This document shows positions 10,612-22,271 of a DNA stretch of 64,000 nucleotides, piece by piece. A program made the translations under genes and the position numbers. Below the pieces are notes generated by a model. The model searched no databases and was not told where the DNA came from. It saw nothing but the letters and a program-made list of their open reading frames with translations. The stretch comes from Myotis daubentonii (lineage: Eukaryota; Chordata; Mammalia; Chiroptera; Vespertilionidae): the NCBI RefSeq assembly GCF_963259705.1, contig NC_081861.1, forward strand, positions 69,855,623-69,919,622, read 5' to 3'. Every line of letters begins with the position of its first letter. Position 1 is the first letter of the stretch.

Positions 10612-10988
10612 TGCCGCATTCTTTTTGCAGCAAGGGTTCAGGAATCTGGAGAAAGGTTATGCATAAATGAAGAGAGACTAGACAAAAAATATAAATTTGG
10701 AATGCATTGGGAGAACCAGGCAGAGGTTTCATCCTCTACTGGGGTGGCTCCCTGAATGTACAGACCCACAGCTTTTTATTCACACATTTTGCCCTTTAGC
10801 AAAGCAGATATACATATCCAAGGTAAGGTTTGCTAAACAATAAAGGATTATCAGGTTAGGGGAATTACCCTCAGCTGTTTTGACAGCAGGTAATAATACG
10901 CAGATCTACAGCACTGCTGAAGATGTCCATCAGCCTTCTGAAGAACTTCTTGCATTTATTATGCTAACTACTGTTCTTAGCCTCCGGC
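10612..10988 (-). mobile_element. 5' LTR of the betaretrovirus-like provirus
   Basis: This is the partner of the LTR at 3202-3580. On the plus strand it opens with TG at 10612 and ends near CCGGC, with AGTACT directly after it. On the minus strand it holds AATAAA at about 10771-10776 and ends at the primer binding site. Confidence 0.8.
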
Positions 10989-10994
10989 AGTACT

Positions 10995-11196
10995 GACATA
11001 AATACAGACACATAGACCAATGGAGCAGAATGAGAACCAAGAAACAAACCTACATATATATAGTAAACTTATATTCAACAAAGTTGCCAAGAGTAAACAA
11101 TGGGGTAAAGATAGTCTCCTCAACAAATAGTATTTGGAAAAGTGGATATCCACATGAAAATAATATTGGGCCCTAATCTTACACAATAAAAAAAAA
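10995..11196 (+). mobile_element. Old L1 ORF2 segment, plus strand (right flank of provirus)
   Basis: The sequence GACATAAATACAGACACATAG and what follows matches L1 ORF2 downstream of the RT domain. The preceding L1 sequence lies at about 3178-3201, left of the provirus, so the provirus split this L1. An A-rich run follows at 11187-11206. Confidence 0.7.
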
Positions 11197-11206
11197 AAAA
11201 AAAAAA
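11187..11206 (+). repeat. A homopolymer
   Basis: About twenty A residues close the L1 segment and precede the solo LTR. Confidence 0.8.
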
Positions 11207-11214
11207 CTCGCCCT

Positions 11215-11607
11215 TGTTAGGTTAGGTGGCTCAGGAGGCAGCATAAGAAATAAAGACAGTCGAGTTAATCAGAAAAGAAAAGAAAAGGAAAGGTTTATTT
11301 CTGCATCCCCAGGAGACCCATGTACCCCAAAAGACAGGGCACGTGGATTCACGCCAACAGGGAGGGGGCACTTTTTTTATACTGCGGTAGGGTCAGGGGT
11401 GGGGACATGAGATGAGGTATTCAGCTGAGGAAGTTTCAGCTGCAGGGGATCAGCAAAGTATTCAGGAAGGAGTCAGTATCTGTGTGGAGGTCATGGAGAA
11501 GCCAGTATCTGTGTCTGGCATGCTGATCTGTTAGAAATGCCAGGGGGAGTCCATTATCTCATCACACGTCTGCATGTATCTGATCCTGGGCTCTCTCCGA
11601 CCTAACA
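11215..11607 (-). mobile_element. Solo LTR, minus strand
   Basis: The 393-bp unit opens TGTTAGGT and closes ACCTAACA, a perfect 8-bp inverted repeat typical of LTR ends. On the minus strand a TATA-like box (TATAAAAAAAG, about 11371-11381) is followed by AATAAA (about 11294-11299), in the order expected of U3-R-U5. No interior is present. A clean target duplication was not found, so the flanks may have been altered. Confidence 0.7.
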
Positions 11608-12314
11608 TCCCGGCCCAGGGAAGGGGGTCCCGTTAGGGTACCTGGACATCGTGGGTGAGGGGCTGAGGGCCATTTTCAGACTGGTCACACCCTTTCACGG
11701 TGGGGGTCCCCACTGGAGTGCCTGGCCAGCCTGGGTGAGAGGCTGAGGGCCATTTTCAGGCTGGCCACACCCTCATCAGGGCGGGGGTCCTGCTGTGATG
11801 CCTGGCCAGCCTGGGTGAGGGGCTGATGGCTGTTTGTAAGCTGGCCACAACCCTTTCAGGGTGGGGGTCCCCGCTGGGGTGAATGGCTATCCTAGGTGAT
11901 GGTCTGATGGCCATTTTCAGGCTGGCCACAGCCCCTTCAGTGTGGGGGGTCCTGCTGGGGTGCCTGGCCAGTCTACGTGAGGGGCTGATGGCTGTTTGCA
12001 GGCTGCCATGGCCCTGAGCCACCCAAGCTCCCAGTGGAGGCTGGCTGGAAGCAGGTATCTGGGGTTTACTTATCTTCTATAATTGAAACTTTGTTGCCTT
12101 AAGCAGAGGCCAGAGCCGGCCAGGGCAGGCGGGAAGCTTGGCTTCCTCCATCACCAGGGCAACCAAGCCTACTGCTTGCTCCAGCTCCATGGCTGCTGAC
12201 CGCCATCTTGGTTGGGTTAATTTGCATACAGTCACTCTGATTGGTTAGTGGGCGTGGCTTTGGGGCATAGTGAAGGTATGGTCAATTTGCATGTTTCTCT
12301 CTTATTAGATTAGA
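11608..12314 (-). mobile_element. Helitron, minus strand, 3' end missing
   Basis: The minus-strand 5' end reads TCTAATCTAATAAGAGAGAAACATG, as in the upstream module of the compound Helitrons at 42780 and 53505. A YY1-like site (CCAAGATGGCGG) and octamer ATGCAAAT lie near it. Inside, 11625-12020 holds about five units of roughly 80 bp beginning GGTGGGGGTCC. The hairpin end is absent. The left end meets the solo LTR, so it was truncated or displaced. Confidence 0.75.
11625..12020 (-). repeat. Helitron-internal minisatellite, about 80-bp unit
   Basis: About five imperfect units carry GGGGGTCC...GCCTGGCCAGCCTGGGTGAGG, starting near 11625, 11703, 11783, 11860 and 11943. A minus-strand frame of 88 codons across it is only the translated repeat. 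Confidence 0.75.
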
Positions 12315-12315
12315 T

Positions 12316-13712
12316 AATACTAATATGATTCTAAAAAAGGGCAAAAGAAGGTTGTCTAGTTTCAATTTTTGTACATATCTGTACAATTTATCCAACACCA
12401 TTTATTGAATAGATCACCTTTACCACATTGTATATATTTGCCTACTTTGTCGAATATTAATTGACCATAAATGCATGGTTTATTTCTGGGACCTCTTTTA
12501 TGTTTGATTGATCTATATGTCTGTTTTTATGCCAAAATCATACTGATCTGATTACTATAGTCTTATAGTATAATTTGACATCCAACTTTCTTCTTCTTTC
12601 TCAAGCATGTCATGCCTATTCAGGGTCTTTTGTAATTTTATATAAATTTTTGAGATATTTTTTCTAGTTCTGTGACATATGCCATTGGTATTTTGGTAGG
12701 AATTGTGTTGAATCTAAAGATTTCTTTGGGTAGTATGAACATTTTAATAATGTTAATTCTTCCTATCCATGAACATAGTATATACTTTCGCTTATTTGTA
12801 CCTTCTTCAATTTCTTTCTTCGGTTTTTTATAATTTTCTGAGTACAGGTCTTTAACATCCTTAGTTAACTTTTATTCATAGTTATTTTATTTTTATTTTT
12901 GATACAATTGTAAATGAGATTGTTGCCTTAGTTTCAATTTCTGATAGTTCATTATTGGTATAAAAATGCAACTAATTTCTGGGTATTTATTTTTATCTCC
13001 AGCTACTTTACTGAATTGATTGTCAGTTCTAGCAGGTGTTTTGGTGGAAAACTTAGGATTCTCTACATATAGGATCATGTCCTCTCCAAATAATGACATT
13101 TTATATGCCCCTTTTCATATTGGATTCCTTTTATCTCTTCTTGTCTAATTATTGTGACTAGGACAAGTACTATGTTGAATACGAGTGGTAAAAGCACTCA
13201 TCCCTGTCTTGTTCCAGACCTTAAGGAAATCAATTTCAGTTTTTGCTCATTGAGTATGAGTTTTTCTGTGGCTTTGTCATATATGGCCTTTATTACATTG
13301 AGGTATGTTCTCTCTATTCCCACATTGCTGAATACCATAAATGGGTGCTGGCTTTTATTAAGTACTTTTTCTGCATCTATTGATATCATGTGATTTTTAT
13401 CCTTCATTTTGTTTATGTGGTGTATCACATTTATTAATTTGTGAATGGTGTGCCAACTTTGTATAACTGGAATAAATCACACTTGAGCGTGGTGTATGAT
13501 TTTTTTAATGTATTGCTAGATCTAGTTTGCTAATATTTTGTTGAGGATTTTTGCATCTATGTTCACCGGGAATATTAGCTTACAATTTTCTTTCTCTGTG
13601 GTGTTCTTATCTGGTTTTAGAATTAGGATAATGCTGGCCTCATAAAATAATGTTGGGAGTCTTCTGTCCTCTTAAAATTTTTGGAATAGTTTTAGAAAAA
13701 TAGGTGTCAGTT
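12316..13712 (-). mobile_element. Inverted 5' part of a twin-primed L1 (ORF2)
   Basis: Minus-strand ORF2 sequence runs from the RT region (right) to the AACACCATTTATTGAATAG segment (left). The plus-strand continuation starts at about 13716, only a few dozen bases further along the ORF2 map. An inverted upstream part joined to a sense 3' part is the classic twin-priming outcome. The frame is broken throughout. Confidence 0.6.
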
Positions 13713-13715
13713 AAT

Positions 13716-14971
13716 GTTAGACTTTAAACCATAAAAATCTTAGAAAAAACATAGGCAGTAAAATATTGGACATTTTACATAGCAATATTTTTTTTCTGAT
13801 ATATCTTCAAGGGGCACAAAAGAAAAAATAACCAAATGTAACTACATCAGACTAAAATGCTTCTGCACAGAAAAAGAAACTATCAACAAAATGAAAAGGG
13901 AACACACTATATGGGAGAACACATTTGATGATTATACATCTGATAAGGTGATAATATCCAAAATTTACAATGAACCTATAAAACTCAACACCAAAATAGC
14001 CCCAAACAATCCAATTTAAAAATGGGCAAAGGACCTGAATAGATGCTTCTCCAAAGAGGACATACAGATGGTTAGTAGACCTATGAAAAGATGCTCAACA
14101 TCACTATTCATCAGTGAAGTGTAAATTAAAACCACAATTAAATATCACCTCACACTTGTCAGAATGGCTATCCTTAATAAATCAATGAACAACAAGTGTT
14201 AGGAAGAATGTGGAGAAAAGGGCACCCTGATACACTGTTGGTGGGTATGCAGATTGGCATAGCCAGTGTGAAAAGCAACATGGAGTTACCTAAAAAAGTT
14301 AAAATGGAGCTGCCTTATTACCTAGGGAATCCACTTCTGAGAATACATCCAAATAAACATGAATCACTGATCGAAAGAATGTATGCATCCTTATGGTTAT
14401 TGTATCATTATTTACAATAGCCAAGATTTTGAAGCAGCCTTAGTGTACATCAGTATAGATGAGTGGATGAAATGTCTATGATTAAATTTAAAAAGACATA
14501 GTACATTTACATAATGGATTACTATCTGGCCATAAAAAGGAAGGAAATCTTACCTTTTGTGACATTAATGGACCCAGAGAGTATTATGCTAAATGAAATA
14601 AGCCAGAAAGAGAAAGACAAGCATCATATTATTTCACTTATATCTGTAATCTAATAAAAAAATACACTAACAAAATAAAAACAAACTCATAGATACAGAG
14701 AACAGACTGATAGCTGTCAGAAAGGAGGGGAATTGGGGGGCTGGGTGAAAAAGGTGAAGGGATTAGGCAATACAAACAAACAAATACATAGACACAGACA
14801 ATCCTTTGGTGATTGCCAGAAGGGAGGGGGGTGTGGGGAGGTAAAAGAGGTAAAAGGGGGAGGGTAAATGGTGACGGATTGAGACAACTTTTTATGGTGA
14901 GCATACAATACAATATACAGATAATAACTATAGAATTGTACACTTGGAAACTATATAATTTTATTAACCTA
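13716..14971 (+). mobile_element. Sense 3' part of the same L1 (ORF2 end and 3'UTR)
   Basis: It starts at an AACCATAAAAATCTTAG segment and runs through the ORF2 C-terminal region (GGAGAAAAGGGCACCCTGAT, TACTATCTGGCCATAAAAAG) into the 3'UTR, ending in TATATAATTTTATTAACC. Several stops and shifts make ORF2 a pseudogene. Confidence 0.7.
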
Positions 14972-15782
14972 CTAGTGTCCCGGTGCACAGAATTCATGCA
15001 CATTAAAAGGGGATTAATTAGAAGAAATATTTTAATATTGCTATTTGCCATTTCTCTATAATAGAAGTGTCAGAGATGAAAGAAAATTAGTAAAATGTAT
15101 ATGAAAATCTTCCTCCTGTCAGAGTCTGGGGCGCACCATGGGACCCAGAATAAAGTCCCCACCCATGCACGTGTGCCTCAAAATTGCGTGAGACTCACAC
15201 CCAGCCGGCCCCCCCATTGGGCTAGATTCAGACCCAGCTGGTCCCACCCTTGTCAAGCCCCCCGGGCGGGGGGCACAGCCTCAGGTACCCTGGCCCAGCG
15301 CTGGGGTGAGGGGTGTGCCTTGAGGTCTCCTGGCAAGCCCTGACAGTCAGGGGGGGCTCAGCTTCATGTCCCTCAGCCTGGTGCCTGAAAGGGGGTGCAG
15401 CCTCAGGTCCCCCGTCAAGCCTTTCTGGGTGGGGGGCATGGCCTGAGGTCCCCCGGCCTGGCACCAAGGTGGGGGGCGTGGCCTGAGGTCCTCTGGCCTG
15501 GTGCCAGGGTGGGGGCCACGGCTTGAGGTCCTCTGTCAAGCCTCATGGGGGCGGGGGGGGGGGGCAGTGCAGCCTCAACTCCCTGCTGATTGCTCATTAT
15601 AGGCTCGTTACAGGAACTTGGCCTCCACTGTCGGTGCAGACATCTTGTGTTATGGAAACCTCGCCTTTGCTGTGGGCGTAGTCATCTTGTGTTATGGAAC
15701 AACCCCCTCCCTCCACTATAGGTGCAGCCATTTTGTGGTGGAGTGATGGTCAATTTGCATATTCCCTCTTTATTTTATAGCA
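14972..15782 (-). mobile_element. Helitron, minus strand, in an L1 3' end
   Basis: On the plus strand it opens CTAGTGTCCCGGTGCAC, the reverse of a Helitron 3' end with hairpin. It closes ...ATTTGCATATTCCC, TTTATTTTATAGCA, the reverse of a Helitron 5' end. Its right flank is T and its left flank ends in A. The interior has G-rich units of about 60 bp (15290-15560) containing CCTGAGGTCC. Confidence 0.8.
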
Positions 15783-15839
15783 TGATGTTACTATAATTAA
15801 TTCAATAAATAAATAATTTAACAATTTAAAAATGAAAAA

Positions 15840-16665
15840 CAAAATGATTGACCATAAAAAATGATAATAAATGGCCAAAGACATAAACAGACTTATTTTC
15901 CCCAAAGAAGACATACAGATGGCCATAAGGTATATGAAAATACTCTCACCATCTCTAATCACAGAAATTCAAATAAAAACCACTATAAAATATCACCTCA
16001 TACATATTAGAATAGCTCTTATAAAAAAAGACAAGTAGTGGCAAATATGTGGAGAAATTGGAACACTTGTACACTGTTGGTGGGAATAAAAAATTATACA
16101 ACCCTTATGGAAAACAGAGCATTTACCTAAAAAAACCTGAAATTGGGATCTTGAAATATTTTCACTCCCATTTTCAATGCAGAATTATTCACAATAGCCA
16201 AGATGTAGAAATAACCTTAGTGCCCATCAATAAATGAATGGATATAAAAAATGTGGTATATACCTAAATTAAAATTTCAGTCATCATTTTTTAAAAGTGC
16301 CATTTGTGATAACACGGATGAGCCTTCAGGTTATTATTTTAAATAAAATTACCCAAATAGAGAAAAAAATCAACAATGAATAATTTCATTTATATGGGGT
16401 ATCTATTGTAGTTAAACTCATAAAAGAAAAAAAAAATCAAATGCTTTTTGCCACTGGCTAAAGTGATGGAGAGATGAAGAGCTCTTATAAATATTCACAA
16501 AATTTCATGGAATATGAGTAATTTCTAGAGACCTAATATACAATATTTGTCCATAGAGATACAAATACTGTATAGTACATTTAAAATAATTTTGAGAGAA
16601 TATCACATGTCAAATGTTCATAACACAATATAAATAAATAAATAAACAAATCACTAAAATAAATA
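15840..16665 (+). mobile_element. Old L1 ORF2 end and 3'UTR
   Basis: Plus-strand L1 strings are decayed but clear: GGAGAAATTGGAACACTTGT, then the CACAATAGCCAAGATG region, then GCCCATCAATAAATGAATGG. Small deletions break every frame. The end is the AATAAATAAATAAACAAAT tract. Confidence 0.65.
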
Positions 16666-16789
16666 ATTTTCCAAACAATGTTGTCTACAATTAACTCTAA
16701 GCAATCAGATGAAAGCATAACATGTTGGACCAACAAGATTGTTTTCTTGGAATCACAGATTCATAAAAGGTTAAAATCATAAGAAATCT

Positions 16790-16935
16790 AAAGAATCATT
16801 TAATTTATATGACTTATCTGAGGTAGAGAAAACAGGCTGAAATTTAGAACATCCTCTCAGGTCACTCACTGAGTTGCTAGCAGCACAAGCTTGGAATCTA
16901 AAACCTTATTTTGAAGCATTGAGTTATCTCTATGA
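16790..16935 (+). mobile_element. MIR-like SINE fragment
   Basis: The order of motifs (a GAGGTAGAGAAAACAGGCTGA segment, a CTCACTGAGTTGCTAGCAGC segment and TTGGAATCTAAAACC) follows the MIR core and 3' part. It is strongly diverged. Confidence 0.4.
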
Positions 16936-18334
16936 TATGGGTAATGGTAATATAAATTTCAACCTAAATCAAGTAATACCCAATTATAAATTTCTAGAGT
17001 TATAAATAAACAAATTTCTAAAATCATTTTTAGAAAAGTAGAAGTTGTGTCTGTTTAAACTAGCATTATTAGGTTTGAATCTACAAAGAATGAGGTATTT
17101 TCAAACATTTTCTCTGGGGAGTTAAAGGAGCTGCTAAATAAAGGCAACCTGATTAATTGAATGTCATTGAAATATTCTGTGACTAACTAAACCAACTGTC
17201 TGTTAATGACTCCAGCTGTTACTTTGGTTTTATATAGGTACAGTTTGTATTTGATCATGTTTCAAGCTCCATTATGCTTAATTAATAATATTCTGGATTC
17301 ATGGAATATGGAATATTTAGTCAATATGCTATCAGATATCTTGTTATAATGACTTACTCATTTAAAAAATAACATTGTCCACCTTGATTTTGGATTATGG
17401 CAGCAGGATACTGACATATGGTAAACCCTATATTGCTAAAGATGGATTAATGAAATTAGATTAGATGGGGGAATTCAAGGGAAATAAGATAAATGAAATA
17501 TGAACCTGCAAGTACAGCATTTCAAGCCTGTGAAAGAAAATGTGCTGTTGAATTATGATCATTATGACAGCTTAAAATCTTAAAAGGAATAAACGCTGTA
17601 AATTATGACATTGAGAATTGCATCTGTGAAAAAGCAATGCGTGTTTAAGTGAGAATGCTTTAAAATTATTTTACTCTTGGGGACTTTTTTTATTACTGTA
17701 TTTGAAAAAGACTTGTAAAAATATATAATGTTGCAGATCTTAGAAAATACTTGCTGACAAACTCAATGAAATTTTGATAGGAATTAAAAATACTTACGGG
17801 TAGCCACTTTTATTTTACCCATCACCTATTTTCTTGGTTTTACATTTCTGAGCTCTGTGGTTTATTAGAATATATCATGACTGAGTAAATGGATAAAAAT
17901 TACTGTTTCAAAGATACAAAAGCTTAAACAAATTTTAGGTAGAATAGTTGCTGACCTTGGTAAAGAAAATATCAATAAAGTGCTTAATGAACTTCAGTTA
18001 CAGCAGAGAGTATAATTAGAATATGGAGCACAAATATGCCTGAGGTTGACAGAAAGAGTTGACAGAGAATGTGGAGGCAGTGGCAAAGTAAAGAAATCTA
18101 CAGTTGGAAATATTTAATAAAATAAAGGCAAAAGCTCTACCCTGATACATGATTGATTTTTTCATTTTTCTATATAAAACAGGCTGTTTCTGAAAAAATA
18201 TTTTGATCACATCTGTCTTCAGTCTACCTAATACACAGGTTTTCCTTTTTGTCCTTTGGAGTTCACACTGTTTTTGAAAAGGCTTTCTCTTTAATTGATC
18301 AGGAGTACTTGATCTATATTTGTGATTACTTTTA
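16936..18334. other. Unassigned intergenic DNA
   Basis: No repeat end, RNA gene or credible exon is visible. Reading frames are short and AT-biased. Confidence 0.5.
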
Positions 18335-18524
18335 AATTTTTATTTTTTTAAAATATATTTTTATTGATTACAAAGAGGAAGGGTGAGGGAGAGAGAGATA
18401 GAAATGTCAATGATGACAGAGAATCATTGATTGGCTGCCTTCATAACCCTGGCTGACCGGAAATCTAAACCTGACCTCCTGACTCATAGGTCAATGCTCA
18501 ACCACTGAACCACACTGGCGGGGC
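18335..18524 (-). mobile_element. VES-type tRNA SINE, minus strand
   Basis: A T-rich tail (TTTTTATTGATT) is followed by the SINE body and a reverse tRNA-like head (TGGTTCA-type strings, AACCACTGAACCACACTGGC). It abuts a second SINE in the same orientation. Confidence 0.75.
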
Positions 18525-18752
18525 AATTTTTTTTTTAATATATTTTTATTGATTTCAGAGAAGGGAGGGAAAGAAAGAAAGCAACATCAATGATGAGAGA
18601 GAATCATTGAATGGCTGCTTCCTGCACACCCCCCACTGGGGACTGAGCCTGCAACCTGAGCACATGTCCTGACCAGGTGTAGGACCAGGAATTGAACCTT
18701 GAACTCCTGGTTCATAGGTCAATACTCAACCACTGAGCCATGCCATTTGGTC
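18525..18752 (-). mobile_element. VES-type tRNA SINE, minus strand (second of a pair)
   Basis: The sequence runs from TTTTTTTTTAATATATTTTT through AACATCAATGATGAGAGAGA to the tRNA-like head (ACTCAACCACTGAGCCATGC). It lies head to tail with the previous SINE. Confidence 0.8.
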
Positions 18753-18894
18753 AAATTTGTGTTTTTTAAGATGTTGGTAACTATACCCAATTCTTTGTCA
18801 CGTGCCAATTCAAAATATATCAGTAATTCAACTTGTCACAGAAAGAAAAGAATGTTGGTATCTTAGAGTTGATCAAAAGTTCTAGGAATATAGC

Positions 18895-19447
18895 CCAAGA
18901 AACTAGAAACACCAATCAGAAAGGATATATGCACCCCTATGTTCAGCAGCACAATTTACCATAGCTAAGATTTGGAAACAGCCTAAGTGCCCATCAGCAG
19001 ATGAGTGGATTAAAAAACTGTGGTACATCTACACAATGGAATACTACACTGCTATAAAAAAGAAAGAACTCCTACCATTTGCAACAGTGTGGATGGACCT
19101 GGAGAGCATTATGCTAAGCGAAATAAGCCAGTCAGAGAAATATAAATATCACATGATCTCACTCATTTATGGAATATAATGGACAACATAAACTGATGAA
19201 CAAAAACAGATCCAAAGACAGAAAAGCATTGATCAGACCATCAAACCTCAGAGGGAACACAGGGGAAGGTACGAGGGAGGAGGAGATATCAACCAAAGGT
19301 ATTGTATGCATGCATATAAGCATAACCAATAGACACAGACACCAGGTGGGATGAGGGCATGAGCAGGGAGGTGGGAGACAATGAAGGGAAAAGAACACAT
19401 ATGTAGTACCTTAATTAATAAAGGAAAAAAAACGAAAAATAAATTTT
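18895..19447 (+). mobile_element. 5'-truncated L1 3' end
   Basis: It begins inside ORF2 and runs to the L1 3'UTR and A-rich tail (19425-19447). AAAAGTTC occurs near both ends (about 18875 and 19450) and may be part of the duplication. It closely resembles the 3' end of the 46-kb L1, so it belongs to a younger L1 family. Confidence 0.75.
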
Positions 19448-19449
19448 TA

Positions 19450-20369
19450 AAAAGTTCCTAAAGGAAATATTTATGGTCTAAACATCCAAAGGTAATACTT
19501 CCATTAAAAGCCATGCCAAACTCAGGAAGTTTGAATTAAATTTGTATATAGTTTTTATAATTGGCACTGAAATTAGTAATTTTAGGTATTATCTTATATA
19601 ATGTTATCTTTAATTACAAATACACTCAACTTTGATATTTTTATTTTTCACTGTTTACTCTGTAACTAGAAAAGTATTTCTAAAACAGGTGTGCATTCAA
19701 ATAGATATAATAACTGTTAAAAATAGTCAATCAAAGTATTTTATAATATACTAAGGAAATTTGCAAAATAATTGTTCAGCATTATGAAAATTTATAGTTA
19801 TTACATAGAAAAATATCAAAATACCTAGGTTAGATTTCTAAAATAAAATATATTTTGTCATTTTTTGTTACAGTGTGCTTTGATCCATTGTTGGAATGAT
19901 AAACTGAAAATTGATATTTCACTCTTTGAACTTGCATTTCTGTGATAACTAACAAGATTGAACTACCTTTTTTAATTAGTTAATATTGCCTACTCTTTAG
20001 AAAATGATGAAGGCATGACTTTAAGACATCTCACTTTCTAATTCTGTATTCATTGTTCCTTTTCTATCTGCTTTAGTAACCTTGTTGTACCTGCTTTATT
20101 TTATCAATTGTAGATTCCATATATTAATCAGAGAAAATACCCTGATCCAATTAGAAGTTAAAATTATCATTTTAAATAAAAACAGCACTCACTCCAAATT
20201 TTGTAGTTTTATATGTTACCTTGAAATCATTTCTCAGTTTCTCATCAACAGAGAATGAAAATGAATATATACACATATACATACAAATTTTCAGCTTACA
20301 AGGCTATTTATCTAATGTTTGCTATATGCTATATAATGCTTCAAATATATTAATGTTTGTTAAATATAT
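19450..20369. other. Unassigned AT-rich DNA
   Basis: Nothing recognisable on either strand. Confidence 0.45.
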
Positions 20370-20510
20370 TGACTCAAGTAACCCTTGCAACAACTTTATG
20401 AAGTAGATACTATTATTTCCTTTTTACAGATTAAAAATTAAGATATAGAGAGGAAAAATAACTCAGTCCATACATTTAGTAAGTGATGGAATTAGGATCA
20501 GAACAAAACA
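20370..20510 (+). mobile_element. MIR SINE fragment
   Basis: ACTTTATGAAGTAGATACTA, then TTTTTACAGATTAAAAA, then AGAGAGGAAAAATAACTCAG, then AAGTGATGGAATTAGGATC follow the MIR consensus order. Confidence 0.7.
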
Positions 20511-20697
20511 GAGTGGCTTAAAATATAGAAATAGAATCATAAGAATCAATCAAAAGATAATAAGATACAATTTTATGGATTTAAAAACAAAGATATATAA
20601 AACCTGATGTATTTCTCTACTTTAGTAATTTTTGTTGTTTATTTTTGTTTTTGTTTTTTTCTCTATAAATCCTTCCACTAAGAAAGGCAAATATGAT

Positions 20698-20927
20698 CGC
20701 CGAAACCGGTTTGGCTCAGTGGATAGAGCGTCGGCCTGCGGACTGAAAGGTCCCAGGTTCGATTCCGGTCAAGGGCATGTACCTGGGTTGCGGGCAAATC
20801 CCCAGTAGGAGATGTGCAGGAGGCAGCTGGTCGATGTTCCTCTCTCATCAATGTTTCTAACTCTCTAACTCTCTCCCTTCCTCTCTGTAAAAAATCAATA
20901 AAATATATTAAAAAAAAAGAAAAAGAA
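20698..20927 (+). mobile_element. VES-type tRNA SINE with 17-bp TSD
   Basis: The tRNA-like head has A-box-like GGCTCAGTGG and B-box GGTTCGATTCC, then a body and A-rich tail. AGAAAGGCAAATATGAT flanks it at 20681-20697 and 20928-20944. It is not a tRNA gene: no acceptor stem closes and the duplication shows retroposition. Confidence 0.9.
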
Positions 20928-20944
20928 AGAAAGGCAAATATGAT

Positions 20945-22271
20945 AAAATCTTTTGAATGCAAAGTTATTACTGAGCTTTAATTGAGCTCTAACCTAAAGT
21001 AGAATTTTATTAAAGTAAACCATACTCAGAGAGATGACAATTTGAATAAAAATATCTCCATGAACTATACATATTGCTTTTCTGGTGCTAGGAGGAAGAG
21101 CATAGGAGGAGAGTGAGAGAAAGAAAGAGGAACAGAGAATAATACAAGATCACAGCTGTAAATGTCCTGGATTTCCTTTCAAAGTTAAAAAAAAAAATGA
21201 AAATAGCAACAAAATGACAGTAAAATATTCACAGATAAGTGTGGTTAAATATAAGAAAATCAAGATATTGTCTTACTCTTCTGCTCATACAATAGGTAAT
21301 CTATAAGCTTGTGCTTAACACAGTTTTGTATCAAACATGGCACAGATACAGTAGGTTAGCTAGAGATAAGGGTCTGGTTTCATAGACTAACAAGCAGGCA
21401 TTACACTTCAACTTGGTGTAAAAAAAATAAACAAACAACAGCCAAGAAGTCCTTGATCCCTAAAAGAACACCAACATGACCAAATGGGTGGGCAAAATAA
21501 CACATGTCTTTGCCCATAACAAGATAGAAGCAGGAGAGATCAGGTCAATAAAAGACAATGCAATGAGTACAGATGTTTTTTTCCTAAATTTCTGAGAATA
21601 TGTCAACTTTCTTTTTTTCTAAGTTGCCATCCTAAGAAAAAATCACTATAGATTATGCTCATTGAGAGGAATAGAAAACCCCAACAGACTAGATTTTACA
21701 TAAAAAAATATGTTTTGATCTATAGAGCGTTTGCAAAAATATTGTAGTTTTGCTGAATAAAAAAGACTAAATCAAATTTAATATGAGGTAATGAATTAAG
21801 ATAAGGTGTCTGCTCTAGGAGAATTGATGCTTGATAGTTTTTGTCTTCAATTACAGGAAATAAGGAAAGTTATATTCATGTATGCTCATTGAAGCTTAGA
21901 ACATTTAAATTTCAATCTAACCCCTATATTAAATAATTAGAGTCATGCATTCAATAGGAAAGCCATAGGATATTTTTATACAGCTGTGTCTATAGAATCT
22001 AGAAATACTAATGTTTCTTGAAATAAGAATCCAGTATAGTTGGACTAAAAATATAATTTTCTCATTGTTCATATTCTTGTATCAAGTATTTATGGCTCCC
22101 ACTACCTTTGTGGGATATGAGGTTTATAGGAAAATGTTTCTTCAGTGATTCCTTGCTTTTTTATTTCAAAAACAACAATCTGAATTACTACAGATCAAGG
22201 TAGGCTTCTAATTTTTGGTCATCCACTTAGTGAAATATTATCATGTGTTGGCCTTGGCCATTATTATTTTA
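20945..22271. other. Unassigned intergenic DNA
   Basis: No confident repeat or exon is seen. Confidence 0.45.

Larger units (their letters stand above)
3202..10988 (-). mobile_element. Decayed endogenous betaretrovirus-like provirus (ERV2), split by three insertions
   Basis: The provirus is bounded by two similar LTRs and AGTACT duplications and has a lysine-tRNA-type primer binding site inside the right LTR. It holds a chimeric HAL1/L1 (5091-7232), a hAT MITE (8905-9116) and a piggyBac MITE (9893-10384). Without these, about 4.9 kb remains, which is less than a full betaretrovirus, so parts of the interior are deleted. An RNase H segment of pol can be read near 4350-4490 on the minus strand. 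The flanking L1 resumes on both sides, so the provirus entered an older L1. No intact viral frame remains. Confidence 0.75.

Noticed and set aside
20700..20775. tRNA-like sequence with A and B boxes
   Set aside because: It is the head of a VES SINE with body, tail and target duplication; the same applies at 39379 and 63768. No cloverleaf closes.
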